DNA from: Hyphomicrobiales bacterium
Lineage (GTDB): Bacteria > Pseudomonadota > Alphaproteobacteria > Rhizobiales > Rhizobiaceae
Direction of reading: 5' to 3'
DNA length: 64,000 nt
Assembly (NCBI GenBank): GCA_900466475.1
Contig: UBMI01000007.1
Span: 514,569 to 578,568 of the forward strand
Part shown: positions 18,363 through 26,854 of the stretch, piece after piece
Numbering within the stretch: the stretch's first letter is position 1
How the letters are laid out: each line of letters opens with the position of its first letter
Position numbers and translations under genes: made by a program
Notes under the pieces: model-generated
Database searches by the model: none
Seen by the model: the letters and a program-made list of their open reading frames with translations, nothing else
What the model was told of the DNA's origin: nothing

Positions 18363-19373
18363 TCATTCGGGAACCGGGTGGCGCGTCAGAAAGTCCAGCA
18401 TACGATTTTCATCTGCCCGCAGCCCCCGCAGGGGCTCGGCATCGCCCTCTTCCAAGGTCTCGCTGGAACCTGACAGGGCAATGATCGACGGATGGATATA
18501 GCTGGAGCGCGAGATTGCCGGCGTATTGTGCAGCGCCTCCGCCGCAGCCTCCGACATTTCTTTCACGCTCGGTCGCCGCCCCTCGGACATGGCGCCGCGC
18601 GCCGCGCCGAAAGCTGCAAGTGAGCCCGCCCAGGTGCGGAAGGTCTTGGCCGAAATGGTGATGCCTGAAATCTCCGCGAGATAGGCATTCAGCCGACCGG
18701 AATCGATCGGCTTCAGCGCTCCGGTCTCGTCCTTCCAGACAAAGAGCTGCCGCCCCGGTAAGTCCGCAATCTCCTCCAGGATTTTCTGCAGGCGCGGATG
18801 TTTGAGGCTGCGTTGTACGCGCTTGCCGCCTTTGGCCCGGAACTTCAGCTCGATTTGGCCATCGACAATCTTCAGATGGCGCTTGAGAAGCGTCGTCGCG
18901 CCGTAGGTGCCGTTTTCCTTGACATAGGCCTGATTGCCGACGCGCAGATGGGCTTCATCAAGCAGGGTCGTCAGTGCCGCGAGTACGCCGTCGATATCGT
19001 TGGCACCGGTGTCGAGATGGCGCAGGACCGTTCGCCGGATTCTGGGCAGCGCCCTGCCGAACTCGACAAGCTGATGGAACTTGCCGGCACTTCGGAAAGA
19101 CTGCCAGTCCTTGTGGTAGCGGTACTGCTTGCGCCCACGCGCGTCATAGCCCGTTGCCTGCAGGTGGCCGTTCTCGTAAATGCAGATCCAGACATTGTCA
19201 TAGGCCGGTGGCAGGCCCAGCGCCTGTATGCGCGCACGCTGGAGTTCATCGGCAAGTGTCGTGCCGTCCGGCAGCTGGTAGCTGAAACCCTTGCCTTTTT
19301 TTCGCCTGCGGATGCCCGGTTCGGTGTCGCTGACATAGACCAGGCCTAGCTCAGTGATGACTTCTGCATTCAT
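18363..19373 (-). CDS. Type IB DNA topoisomerase (poxvirus-like)
   Basis: The 336-residue enzyme relaxes supercoils through a 3'-phosphotyrosyl intermediate. The N-terminal domain (IRRRKKGKGFSYQLPDG) and catalytic domain are those of bacterial topoisomerase IB. Visible catalytic elements are AHLRVGNQAY (Arg), the Lys strand around KFRAKGGKRV, TFRTWAGS (Arg) and the tyrosine in SRSSYIHPSI. It starts 17 bases after glgX on the same strand, so it probably shares glgX's EcfG promoter. That would make it a stress-induced accessory topoisomerase. Confidence 0.88.
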   Translation of the reverse strand: MNAEVITELGLVYVSDTEPGIRRRKKGKGFSYQLPDGTTLADELQRARIQALGLPPAYDNVWICIYENGHLQATGYDARGRKQYRYHKDWQSFRSAGKFHQLVEFGRALPRIRRTVLRHLDTGANDIDGVLAALTTLLDEAHLRVGNQAYVKENGTYGATTLLKRHLKIVDGQIELKFRAKGGKRVQRSLKHPRLQKILEEIADLPGRQLFVWKDETGALKPIDSGRLNAYLAEISGITISAKTFRTWAGSLAAFGAARGAMSEGRRPSVKEMSEAAAEALHNTPAISRSSYIHPSIIALSGSSETLEEGDAEPLRGLRADENRMLDFLTRHPVPE

Positions 19374-19390
19374 TGCTGCTTATCGACCTG

Positions 19391-21547
19391 TTACTTGCTC
19401 CGGCGACCGAAGTGAAACCACCTGTGTCGCTCGGCCTTGCTTGCATCCTTGGGCGGCTGGGTCTGCCCCTTGGGCGCAAAGATCGAAATGCTTTGGGCAT
19501 AAACCACGATCGGCGCCTCCGGTTCATGCAGCTTGAATGCGTCTTTCTCGGCGCCGGTGTCGAGAACCCGCGCCCACTGGTTCAAGCCATTGACCTCGGG
19601 CAAGTGCACCTCGCAATCGCCGCCAGCGTTGAGCACCAGATACAGATCGTCCATTTCTTCCGTGTCCGGAGAATGTGCACTCTTTGAGAGATAGACGCCA
19701 AGCACCTGCAGCCCGTCATCGTTCCAGGCGCCGTCATCCATGAAACTGGCATCCGGCTTGTACCAGGCGATTTCAATACGACCATCATCGGTGCTGTCGC
19801 CGGTCAGAAAGCGCTCCTGTCTCAGGACTGGATGAGCCCTGCGGAACGCGACGGCCTTCCGGCAGAAATCGAGGAACGCGTCATCGAGGCCGTCCCATTT
19901 CGTCCAGCCTATCTCGTTGTCCTGACAGTAGGCGTTGTTATTGCCGCCCTGGCTGTTGCCGACCTCATCGCCGGCAAGGATCATCGGGACGCCCTGGGAG
20001 AGCATCAGCGTCGCCATCATGTTGCGGCGCCGGCGAGCCCGCAGCCTGTTGATATCGTCATTGTCGGTCGTTCCCTCGGCCCCCATATTGTCCGAATGAT
20101 TGTCTGAATGACCGTCCCTGTTGTCCTCGCCGTTTGCCTCATTGTGCTTGTCGTTGAAGGAAACAGTGTCCATCAGCGTGAAGCCGTCATGCGCCGACAG
20201 CAGATTGACCGATGATGTGGCTCCGCGATCGGAGTGATTGAACTGCACGGCCGAACCGGTGATGCGCTGCGCGATCTCCGACACCATGCCGCTATCGCCC
20301 TTCCAGAAACGGCGCACATCGTCACGGAACTTGTCGTTCCACTCGCGGAACGGATGCGGGAAGCCACCAACCTGGTAGCCGCCGGCGCCGACATCCCAGG
20401 GCTCGGCGATCAGTTTCACGCCGGCAAGGATCGGATCCTGGCGGATCGCGCCAAAGAAGAGTCCCTGCCGGTCAAACTCCAGATCCTGCCGACCAAGCGT
20501 GCTGGCGAGATCGAAGCGGAAGCCATCGATATGCATGACGCCAACCCAGTAACGCAGGCTGTCGAGCACCATGCGCATGACCATGGGATGGGCGACGTTC
20601 AGCGTATTGCCGGTGCCCGTCGTATCGAAAGTATGGCGCGGATCGTCGGGCGAGAGGATGTAATAGCTCGCATTGTCGAGACCGCGGAAAGACATGGTCG
20701 GTCCCTTCTCGCTGCCTTCGGCCGTGTGATTATAGACGACGTCCATGATCACTTCGATGCCGACGGCGTGGAACTTCTTCACCATGGTCTTGATCTCGGT
20801 GATCTTGTCGCCCGAGAGATAACGTGTCTGCGGCGCGAAGAAACCCAGCGTCTGGTAGCCCCAGTAATTGGTGAGCTTCTTCTCTTCGAGATAGCGATCA
20901 TTGGGGAAGAACTGGATCGGCAGAAGCTCGATGGCGGAAATGCCGAGCTTGACGAGATGATCGATGATCGGATCGCTGCACATGCCGAGGAAGGTGCCGC
21001 GCAGTCGGTCCGGCACTTTCGGATGCAGCATCGTCAGGCCGCGCACATGCGCTTCATAGACGATCGTTTCCGTCCACGGCCGGCGGATCGCCTGCTCGCC
21101 GTCCCAATCAAAATCCGGATCCTGCACAACGCCCTTGACCATGAAGGGCGCACTGTCACGCTCATCGAAAGAAAGATCGTCCTCGCCAATTCTGTAGCCG
21201 TAGAGCGCATCGTCCCATTTGAGATCCCCAAGGACCTGCTTGGCATAGGGATCGAGCAGCAGCTTGTTGGGATTGAAGCGATGTCCGTTCTTCGGATCGT
21301 AGGGACCGTGCGCGCGATAGGCATAGACCGTGCCCGGGCCGACGCCGGCGATGTATCCCGACCAGATATCGCCCTCACGCTTCGGCAGCGGTAGCCGCGC
21401 GACTTCCTTTTTGCCGTCGGGGGAGAAGAGGCAGAGCTCCATTTGCTCCGCATGCGCGGAGAAAACAGCAAAATGCGTACCTGAGCCGGTATATTCCGCC
21501 CCCAGTTCCGGTTTCAGGAAGTCGAGTTCGGAAAAGGAAAAGCTCAT
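19391..21547 (-). CDS. glgX: Glycogen debranching enzyme
   Basis: The 718-residue GH13 isoamylase-type enzyme cuts alpha-1,6 branches from phosphorylase-limited glycogen. It has an N-terminal CBM48 domain (AEYTGSGTHFAVFSAHAEQ), then the barrel with VVYNHTAEGS, GFRFDLAST (nucleophile Asp), IAEPWD (Glu) and LSAHDGFTL. An EcfG-type promoter lies 33 bases upstream and topoisomerase IB is immediately downstream. Together with treZ it links glycogen breakdown to trehalose supply. Confidence 0.92.
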   Translation of the reverse strand: MSFSFSELDFLKPELGAEYTGSGTHFAVFSAHAEQMELCLFSPDGKKEVARLPLPKREGDIWSGYIAGVGPGTVYAYRAHGPYDPKNGHRFNPNKLLLDPYAKQVLGDLKWDDALYGYRIGEDDLSFDERDSAPFMVKGVVQDPDFDWDGEQAIRRPWTETIVYEAHVRGLTMLHPKVPDRLRGTFLGMCSDPIIDHLVKLGISAIELLPIQFFPNDRYLEEKKLTNYWGYQTLGFFAPQTRYLSGDKITEIKTMVKKFHAVGIEVIMDVVYNHTAEGSEKGPTMSFRGLDNASYYILSPDDPRHTFDTTGTGNTLNVAHPMVMRMVLDSLRYWVGVMHIDGFRFDLASTLGRQDLEFDRQGLFFGAIRQDPILAGVKLIAEPWDVGAGGYQVGGFPHPFREWNDKFRDDVRRFWKGDSGMVSEIAQRITGSAVQFNHSDRGATSSVNLLSAHDGFTLMDTVSFNDKHNEANGEDNRDGHSDNHSDNMGAEGTTDNDDINRLRARRRRNMMATLMLSQGVPMILAGDEVGNSQGGNNNAYCQDNEIGWTKWDGLDDAFLDFCRKAVAFRRAHPVLRQERFLTGDSTDDGRIEIAWYKPDASFMDDGAWNDDGLQVLGVYLSKSAHSPDTEEMDDLYLVLNAGGDCEVHLPEVNGLNQWARVLDTGAEKDAFKLHEPEAPIVVYAQSISIFAPKGQTQPPKDASKAERHRWFHFGRRSK

Positions 21548-21579
21548 GACGCCCCCGCTTGTTGAATGGCCAAGCGGGA

Positions 21580-21604
21580 AACGTCATTGCAGTGCGAAAG
21601 TTCC
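21580..21604 (-). promoter_or_regulatory. EcfG-type promoter for glgX
   Basis: On the minus strand: GGAAC (21604-21600), 16 bases, CGTT (21583-21580), a full consensus match. The glgX start codon is 32 bases downstream. Confidence 0.75.
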
Positions 21605-21629
21605 GTAGATAGCGATCCTTACAGCCCCA

Positions 21630-22424
21630 TCAGGGCATCAACTGACCGCCATTGACCTCGATGATCTGGCCGGTGATGTAACCCGACAAAGTCGGCGAGG
21701 CGAGGAAGAGATAGGCGCCGACGCAATCTTCCGACGTGCCGACGAAGCCCATCGGAATCGATTTGCGCTGCAGTTCCATCTGCTCGTCATTTGTATAGCG
21801 CTCGTGGAAGGGCGTTGCGATGACGCCCGGCGCGACCGCATTGACGCGGATCTTGTCGGCGACGAATTCCTTGGCGTGACCATGGGTTATCGTCGATACG
21901 AAGCCCTTTGAAGCCGCGTAGAGGATTGCGCCATTGCCGCCGCCGTTGCGCGCCGCAATCGACGTGGTGTTGATGATGAAACCGCCCTGCTTCTTCAGCC
22001 AGGGATGGGCCGCGCGCGTTGCTGCGAGCACCGAGCGCGCATTGAGGTTCATGACCTTCTCATAATGCTCGTCGGTATATTCTGCGGTCGGCTTGCGGCC
22101 GAGCATGCCGCCGGCATTGTTGATGAGGCCATCGAGGTGGCCGAATGTCTTCGCCGTCTCTTCAACGACGCGTTCCGTTTCGCCTTCCCTCGACACGTCG
22201 CCGTGCACGAGATGAACGGTGCCGCCGGCTGTCCGGATCTCGTCGGCAAGTTGTTCCGCCGGATCGCGGCTTGAATTGTAATGCACACCGACCTTGGCGC
22301 CCTGCGCAGCGAAGGCGCGTGCGACGGCGGCGCCGATACCGGTGGAGGCACCCGTAATCAGCACGGCCCTGCCGGCGAGATCAGGGATTTTGATGGATGC
22401 AAGCGATTGAGCAAGATCTGCCAT
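21630..22424 (-). CDS. SDR-family oxidoreductase (3-ketoacyl reductase-like)
   Basis: This 264-residue classical short-chain dehydrogenase has TGASTGIG, NNAGG and the YAASK active site. ATG 22424 (MADLAQS) is used because GGGAGG lies about 11 bases upstream; a longer in-frame start at 22457 has no such site. The C-terminal GYITGQIIEVNGGQLMP is the usual SDR ending. The substrate is unknown. It is divergent from the binding-protein gene at 22631. Confidence 0.87.
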   Translation of the reverse strand: MADLAQSLASIKIPDLAGRAVLITGASTGIGAAVARAFAAQGAKVGVHYNSSRDPAEQLADEIRTAGGTVHLVHGDVSREGETERVVEETAKTFGHLDGLINNAGGMLGRKPTAEYTDEHYEKVMNLNARSVLAATRAAHPWLKKQGGFIINTTSIAARNGGGNGAILYAASKGFVSTITHGHAKEFVADKIRVNAVAPGVIATPFHERYTNDEQMELQRKSIPMGFVGTSEDCVGAYLFLASPTLSGYITGQIIEVNGGQLMP

Positions 22425-22497
22425 GGCGACGATAGCCTCCCGAAAAACCAAGGACATAGGTGATGAAACGATATGTGCCAGTCTTAGCAGGCGAGAT

Positions 22498-22523
22498 CAC
22501 GAAAGAGCAATGCACGAAAGAGC
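22498..22523. repeat. 15-bp-period direct repeat in an intergenic region
   Basis: CACGAAAGAGC occurs at 22498-22508 and again at 22513-22523, between the divergent SDR and binding-protein genes. Two direct copies about one and a half helical turns apart could be an activator site. No regulator is indicated. Confidence 0.3.
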
Positions 22524-22630
22524 GAGATGGATACAGCTGGGGCAACCGGTACTGCCGTTGACAAATGACCGACAGGCCATAGTCTCGGCTTCTCGTCGCG
22601 GTGAGGGTTACCGCTCTTTGAGGGGAAAAC

Positions 22631-23518
22631 ATGCTCAAGCCCGTGAAATGGCTGCTTTTTCTATGTCTTGCTTTCGGTCTTCCAGCCCACAGGCCGGCCG
22701 ATGCGCAGACGCTCGACACGATCAACCAGAGCAAGACCATCCGCCTTGGCTATATCGCCGACGAGAAGCCCTTCTCCTTCAAGACGACGGATGGCAGCCC
22801 TGCCGGCTATGCGATCGATCTCTGCCGGCGCATTGCCGACGAAGTCGGCCGGAGCGTGCCCGGTCTCAAGAAAGGCTATGTCGAAACAACGCTGTCCGAT
22901 GGTTTTAACGCGGTGAAGGATGGCAGGATCGATCTTCTTTGCGGTGCGACCACGATCAATCTTGCCAGGCGCGAAAGCGTCGATTTCTCCCAGCCCATCT
23001 TCCTGACGGGTGCCAGCGCGCTGTTGCGCAAGGATTCGCCTGATTACCTGCAGATTCTCTTTCTCGACAAGCGACCCGTCAGCGCTGTTGACCTGAAGTC
23101 GCCGGCCCGGAGTTCGATCGGCGTGCGCGCCAACACGACAACGGGGGCGACACTGCGCGAGGCCATCGGCCCCGACGTCCCACAGACCCGCATCGTCGAT
23201 TTCGCGACGCATGAAGACGGTTTGAAGGCGCTCGAGGATCACAAGATCGATGCCTATTTCGCCGATCGCTCCCTTCTGATCGGCCTTGCCGACCGGGCGG
23301 GCAACCCCTCCGAACTGGAACTCGGCAGCCGCCTTTTCACGCATGAGCCCTATGGCATCGCCATGCGGCGAGACGATTCCGCCTTTCGGCTTCTCGTCGA
23401 TCGCACACTGACGGGATTCTATATGTCGGACGATTTCCCGAAGCTGCTCAAGACCTATTTCGGTGCCGAAACCCCGGCCCTGCGCAGCGAAATCATGATG
23501 CAATCGATCCCCGAATAA
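22631..23518 (+). CDS. Amino-acid ABC transporter substrate-binding protein
   Basis: The 295-residue periplasmic binding protein (family 3 type) has a signal peptide (VKWLLFLCLAFGLPA, cleavage near ADAQT). It also has typical signatures: IRLGYIADEKPFSF, GYAIDLCRRIADEVG and RIDLLCGATTINLARRESVDFS. No permease or ATPase lies beside it, so it is an orphan component or a sensor-type receptor. The start at ATG 22631 follows GAGGGGAAAAC. The ligand is probably a polar amino acid. Confidence 0.83.
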   Translation: MLKPVKWLLFLCLAFGLPAHRPADAQTLDTINQSKTIRLGYIADEKPFSFKTTDGSPAGYAIDLCRRIADEVGRSVPGLKKGYVETTLSDGFNAVKDGRIDLLCGATTINLARRESVDFSQPIFLTGASALLRKDSPDYLQILFLDKRPVSAVDLKSPARSSIGVRANTTTGATLREAIGPDVPQTRIVDFATHEDGLKALEDHKIDAYFADRSLLIGLADRAGNPSELELGSRLFTHEPYGIAMRRDDSAFRLLVDRTLTGFYMSDDFPKLLKTYFGAETPALRSEIMMQSIPE

Positions 23519-23524
23519 GCGGAT

Positions 23525-24727
23525 TCAAATCCGCTCAAGCGCCACGGCAATGCCCTGGCCAACACCGATGCACATGGTCGACAGCGAATAGCGGCTACCG
23601 GTTTCGCCAAGTTCCAGTGCTGCCGTGCCGGTGATACGGGCGCCGGACATGCCGAGCGGATGGCCAAGCGCAATTGCCCCGCCATTGCGGTTCACACGCT
23701 GATCGTCATCGGCAATGCCGAGTTCACGAAGCACGGCGAGGCCCTGGCTTGCAAAGGCCTCGTTGAGTTCGATCACATCGAACTGTTCCTGCTTCAGGCC
23801 GAGACGTGCCATCAGCTTGCGCGACGCTGGCACCGGGCCGATGCCCATGACACGCGGCGGAACGGCTCCGGCCGCACCGCCGAGAACACGAGCAATCGGC
23901 GTCAAGCCATATTTCCTGGCTGCCGCCTCCGACGCGATTATGAGGGCCGCGGCCCCGTCATTGACGCCCGAGGCATTCCCGGCCGTCACGGAGCCGCCCT
24001 GACGGAAAGGCGTCGGCAACTTGGCGAGCGCTTCCATGCTGGTCGCACGCGGATGCTCGTCCTTCGCCACGATGATCGGATCGCCTTTTCGCTGCGGGAT
24101 GGTCACCGGAGTGATTTCCCTGGCAAGCCTGCCGCTTGCCTGTGCGGCCGCGGCCTTTCCCTGCGAGCGCACGGCGAAAGCGTCCTGGTCCTCACGGCTC
24201 ACCTTGTAATCCTCGGCAACGTTCTCGCCGGTTTCCGGCATGGAATCGACGCCATACTGCTTCTTCATCAAGGGATTGACGAACCGCCAGCCGATCGTCG
24301 TGTCGTGGATTTCGGCAGCACGCGAAAAAGCAGTATCCGCCTTCGGCATCACGAAAGGCGCGCGTGACATGCTCTCCACGCCGCCGGCGATCATCAGTTC
24401 GGCCTCGCCTGATCGGACGGCACGCGCTGCGGTAATGACGGCATCCATGCCCGACCCGCAGAGCCTGTTGATCGTCGTGCCCGGCACAGATACCGGCAGA
24501 CCGGCGAGAAGCAGCGACATGCGCGCAACGTTTCTGTTATCCTCGCCCGCCTGATTGGCGCAGCCGAAGATGACGTCGTCGACCGCCTCCCAGTCGACCG
24601 ATGCATTCTTCGCCATCAGCGCCTTCAGCGGAACGGCGCCGAGATCATCGGCGCGCACGGAGGAAAGCGAGCCGCCATAACGGCCGATCGGCGTGCGGAT
24701 ATAATCGCAGATAAAGGCTTCGGTCAT
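23525..24727 (-). CDS. pcaF: 3-oxoadipyl-CoA thiolase
   Basis: This 400-residue thiolase splits 3-oxoadipyl-CoA into succinyl-CoA and acetyl-CoA, the last step of the beta-ketoadipate pathway. It has the nucleophile Cys in NRLCGSGMDA, the GHPLGMSGAR His and the second Cys in STMCIGVGQG. The N-terminus TEAFICDYIRTPIGRYGG is that of PcaF. ATG 24727 follows GAGGACAAG. It is the third gene of pcaIJF, 10 bases after pcaJ. The operon context supports PcaF over a generic acetyl-CoA acetyltransferase. Confidence 0.92.
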   Translation of the reverse strand: MTEAFICDYIRTPIGRYGGSLSSVRADDLGAVPLKALMAKNASVDWEAVDDVIFGCANQAGEDNRNVARMSLLLAGLPVSVPGTTINRLCGSGMDAVITAARAVRSGEAELMIAGGVESMSRAPFVMPKADTAFSRAAEIHDTTIGWRFVNPLMKKQYGVDSMPETGENVAEDYKVSREDQDAFAVRSQGKAAAAQASGRLAREITPVTIPQRKGDPIIVAKDEHPRATSMEALAKLPTPFRQGGSVTAGNASGVNDGAAALIIASEAAARKYGLTPIARVLGGAAGAVPPRVMGIGPVPASRKLMARLGLKQEQFDVIELNEAFASQGLAVLRELGIADDDQRVNRNGGAIALGHPLGMSGARITGTAALELGETGSRYSLSTMCIGVGQGIAVALERI

Positions 24728-24737
24728 GGACTTGTCC

Positions 24738-25427
24738 TCAAAGTTCGGGAACGACGAGGTCGGCAACCGGCCCCTCGATATGAAGCTGCGCGCCAGTCAT
24801 GGCCTGCAGTTCTTCGACGGACATGCCGGCAAGTTTTTCGCGCAGCACGAAACGTCCGTCCTTGATGTCGATGACGGCGTGGCTCGTATAAATGCGGGTG
24901 ATGCAAGCCACTCCCGTCAGCGGGAAACTGCATTTATCGACCAGCTTCGGCTCGCCGTTCTTGGTGACGTGTTCGGTGATGACGCAGACCTGCTTGGCGC
25001 CGTGCACCAGATCCATGGCGCCGCCAACTGCCGGCACGCCCTTGGCCCCAACGCGCCAGTTGGCGAGGTCGCCGTTTTGAGCGACCTGATAGGCGCCGAG
25101 GATCGCAACATCGAGATGACCGCCGCGCACCATCGCAAAGCTGTCGGCATGGTGGAAGAAAGCCGCACCCGGCTTTAGCGTGACCGCCTTCTTGCCAGCA
25201 TTGATAAGGTCCCAGTCCTCCTCACCTGATGGCGGCGCCTCGCCGAAATTGAGAATGCCGTTTTCCGTGTGGAAGATCGCCTGCCGGCCCGGCGGCTGAT
25301 AGCGGGCAACCATTTCCGGAAAGCCAATGCCGAGGTTCACATAGGCGCCATCGGCGATGTCCTGCGCCGCCCGCCAGGCGATCTGGGCGTTTGAGAGCTT
25401 TATATCTTCTCTGGTGTCGACGGTCAT
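24738..25427 (-). CDS. pcaJ: 3-oxoadipate CoA-transferase subunit B
   Basis: The 229-residue beta subunit of the transferase moves CoA from succinyl-CoA to 3-oxoadipate. It has NLGIGFPEMV near the N-terminus and HTENGILNFG, whose Glu is the covalent CoA-ester residue of this family. The start ATG 25427 overlaps the pcaI stop by 4 bases (ATGA), a sign of translational coupling. Confidence 0.92.
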   Translation of the reverse strand: MTVDTREDIKLSNAQIAWRAAQDIADGAYVNLGIGFPEMVARYQPPGRQAIFHTENGILNFGEAPPSGEEDWDLINAGKKAVTLKPGAAFFHHADSFAMVRGGHLDVAILGAYQVAQNGDLANWRVGAKGVPAVGGAMDLVHGAKQVCVITEHVTKNGEPKLVDKCSFPLTGVACITRIYTSHAVIDIKDGRFVLREKLAGMSVEELQAMTGAQLHIEGPVADLVVPEL

Positions 25428-26131
25428 ATGTAGGCCACCCCGGCTCGAATGAGCTCTTCTTCCTGTTGCGGATTGGCGATCCGGACGAGGCGGTCGACAA
25501 AGATGCCGGGTGTGACGACATGCTCGGGATCGATCCCGCCGGCCAGCACGATGGTCGAGACCTGCGCGATCGTCTTGGCAGCGGCCATGCACATCAGCGG
25601 GTTAAAGTTGCGGCCTGCCTTGTTGTAGGTCAGGTTGCCGTGGACATCGCCGACCTGCGCCTTGACGATCGCGAAATCGGCCTTCAGCCAGCGCTCCTGC
25701 ACATAATGGCGGCCATCGAACTCGGCGATGACCTTGCCGTCTGCAAGCTCCGTCCCGTAGCCCGTTGGAGTGTAGAAAGCAGGAATGCCAGCCCCGCCGG
25801 CGCGGATGCGCTCGGCGAGCGTGCCCTGCGGCACCAGCTCCAGTTCGATTTGCCCGGCAAGGTACCTGTCGGTGAAGGCACGCGGGTCGGATGAGCGCGG
25901 AAAGGAGCAAATCATCTTCCGCACCATGCCTGCATCGATCATGGCGGCGATGCCGATCCGGCCATTACCGGCATTGTTGTTGATGACCGTAAGGCCCTTC
26001 GGTCCCTTGTCGATCAGGGCGTGAATGAGTTCGATCGGCGCGCCGGAGCCGCCGAAACCACCGATCATGACGGTGGCGCCATCGCCGATTTCGGAGATGG
26101 CTTCCGCCGCGCTCCTGATTGTCTTGTCCAT
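25424..26131 (-). CDS. pcaI: 3-oxoadipate CoA-transferase subunit A
   Basis: The 235-residue alpha subunit has the GGFGGSGAP glycine loop and FNPLMCMAAAKT. ATG 26131 (MDKTIRSAAEA) is the conserved start; a GGAG-type site (CAAGGAGAAATC) precedes it. It is the first gene of the pcaIJF operon on the minus strand. A 368-base leader region upstream carries a PcaR-like operator. Confidence 0.92.
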   Translation of the reverse strand: MDKTIRSAAEAISEIGDGATVMIGGFGGSGAPIELIHALIDKGPKGLTVINNNAGNGRIGIAAMIDAGMVRKMICSFPRSSDPRAFTDRYLAGQIELELVPQGTLAERIRAGGAGIPAFYTPTGYGTELADGKVIAEFDGRHYVQERWLKADFAIVKAQVGDVHGNLTYNKAGRNFNPLMCMAAAKTIAQVSTIVLAGGIDPEHVVTPGIFVDRLVRIANPQQEEELIRAGVAYI

Positions 26132-26499
26132 GCGGGATTTCTCCTTGCCGGATGAGGCCGTCTCGTGCCTCCCTGAGGATAGGGATAAGGCGAGAGCCGC
26201 TCCATCCGCAAGACTTTTGTGCGTTATTTGATATTTGTTCGTATATCGCACAAGTACATAGATGCGCACAAGTGACGGGTTACGCAGAAAGTGGTGCGTG
26301 CCCATGGCCCAGGAGCCATCCACCGGATGTCATAGCAAGCCAATACTCTATGAAGTCAAATTGTCAGCAAGGCGGGTCTAAGCGCGGCCGCAGAGAGAAT
26401 ATTCAGGAAGACGAAGACACGGTTGCGCTGACAAGATCCTGACTGCCTAGATGTTGGAACTCTGGCCGGATTGTTTTCAACCGTGTCGCTCTGCCTGGC
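26132..26499. promoter_or_regulatory. pcaIJF promoter region with no gene
   Basis: This gap between pcaI and the small minus-strand gene holds the PcaR-like boxes at 26217-26273. I see no other gene, terminator or repeat in it; the short open frames here lack ribosome binding sites and family signatures. Confidence 0.6.
26217..26273 (-). promoter_or_regulatory. PcaR-like operator, three boxes
   Basis: GTTCGTATATCGCACAA at 26237-26253 closely resembles the GTTCG-N4/5-CGCAC element I recall for IclR-type PcaR/PobR regulators. CGCACAAGT occurs at 26247-26255 and again at 26265-26273, and TTGTGCG lies inverted at 26217-26223. One palindrome plus one direct repeat is the layout described for PcaU operators. 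The regulator candidate is the pcaR gene at 28416. Confidence 0.6.
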
Positions 26500-26754
26500 C
26501 TAGCGTCCTCTGCTTTCGCGTGAGGCAGGCAGTGTCGTGCTTTCCCAATGCCACTCGACATTTCCGGGCACAAAGCCGAGTTTGAGGTTCCTGCGACCAA
26601 TAATTCGGCGGCTTCCGGTGTTGGGTGCCAGGTGGTCGATATCCGTCAGGAAGGCGTCGAAACTGTCGCGCCAGCGTGGATCGATATGGTGGTCGGACGA
26701 AAGCATGCGTCGATACTGTTCCCGAAGGAACTTGTGCTTATGAGTTTTTGGCAT
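26500..26754 (-). CDS. Small HNH-like hypothetical protein
   Basis: The 84-residue basic protein starts at ATG 26754 (MPKTHKHKF). The core WRDSFDAFLTD, then a short RRI stretch and PGNVEWHWEST resemble the C-terminal part of small HNH/AP2-type proteins common on phages and mobile DNA, which typically read 'WR.SF..F..D......L.RID....Y.PGNV.W'. The catalytic His/Asn of a working HNH site is not evident. The ribosome binding site is weak, and the gene may be a relic. Confidence 0.45.
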   Translation of the reverse strand: MPKTHKHKFLREQYRRMLSSDHHIDPRWRDSFDAFLTDIDHLAPNTGSRRIIGRRNLKLGFVPGNVEWHWESTTLPASRESRGR

Positions 26755-26854
26755 GGCGCTCAGATGGGAATGCTGGGGTGTGGGAGCAATAGTGAGCGGG
26801 CCGTATAATTTGAGTTTGCGTCCCTTGTAAAGTGCCTCTTGCCGGCAAAACTGA

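Noticed and set aside
20234..21394. 386-codon plus-strand open frame opposite glgX
   Set aside because: Antisense to a well-supported GH13 gene; no ribosome binding site and no family look.
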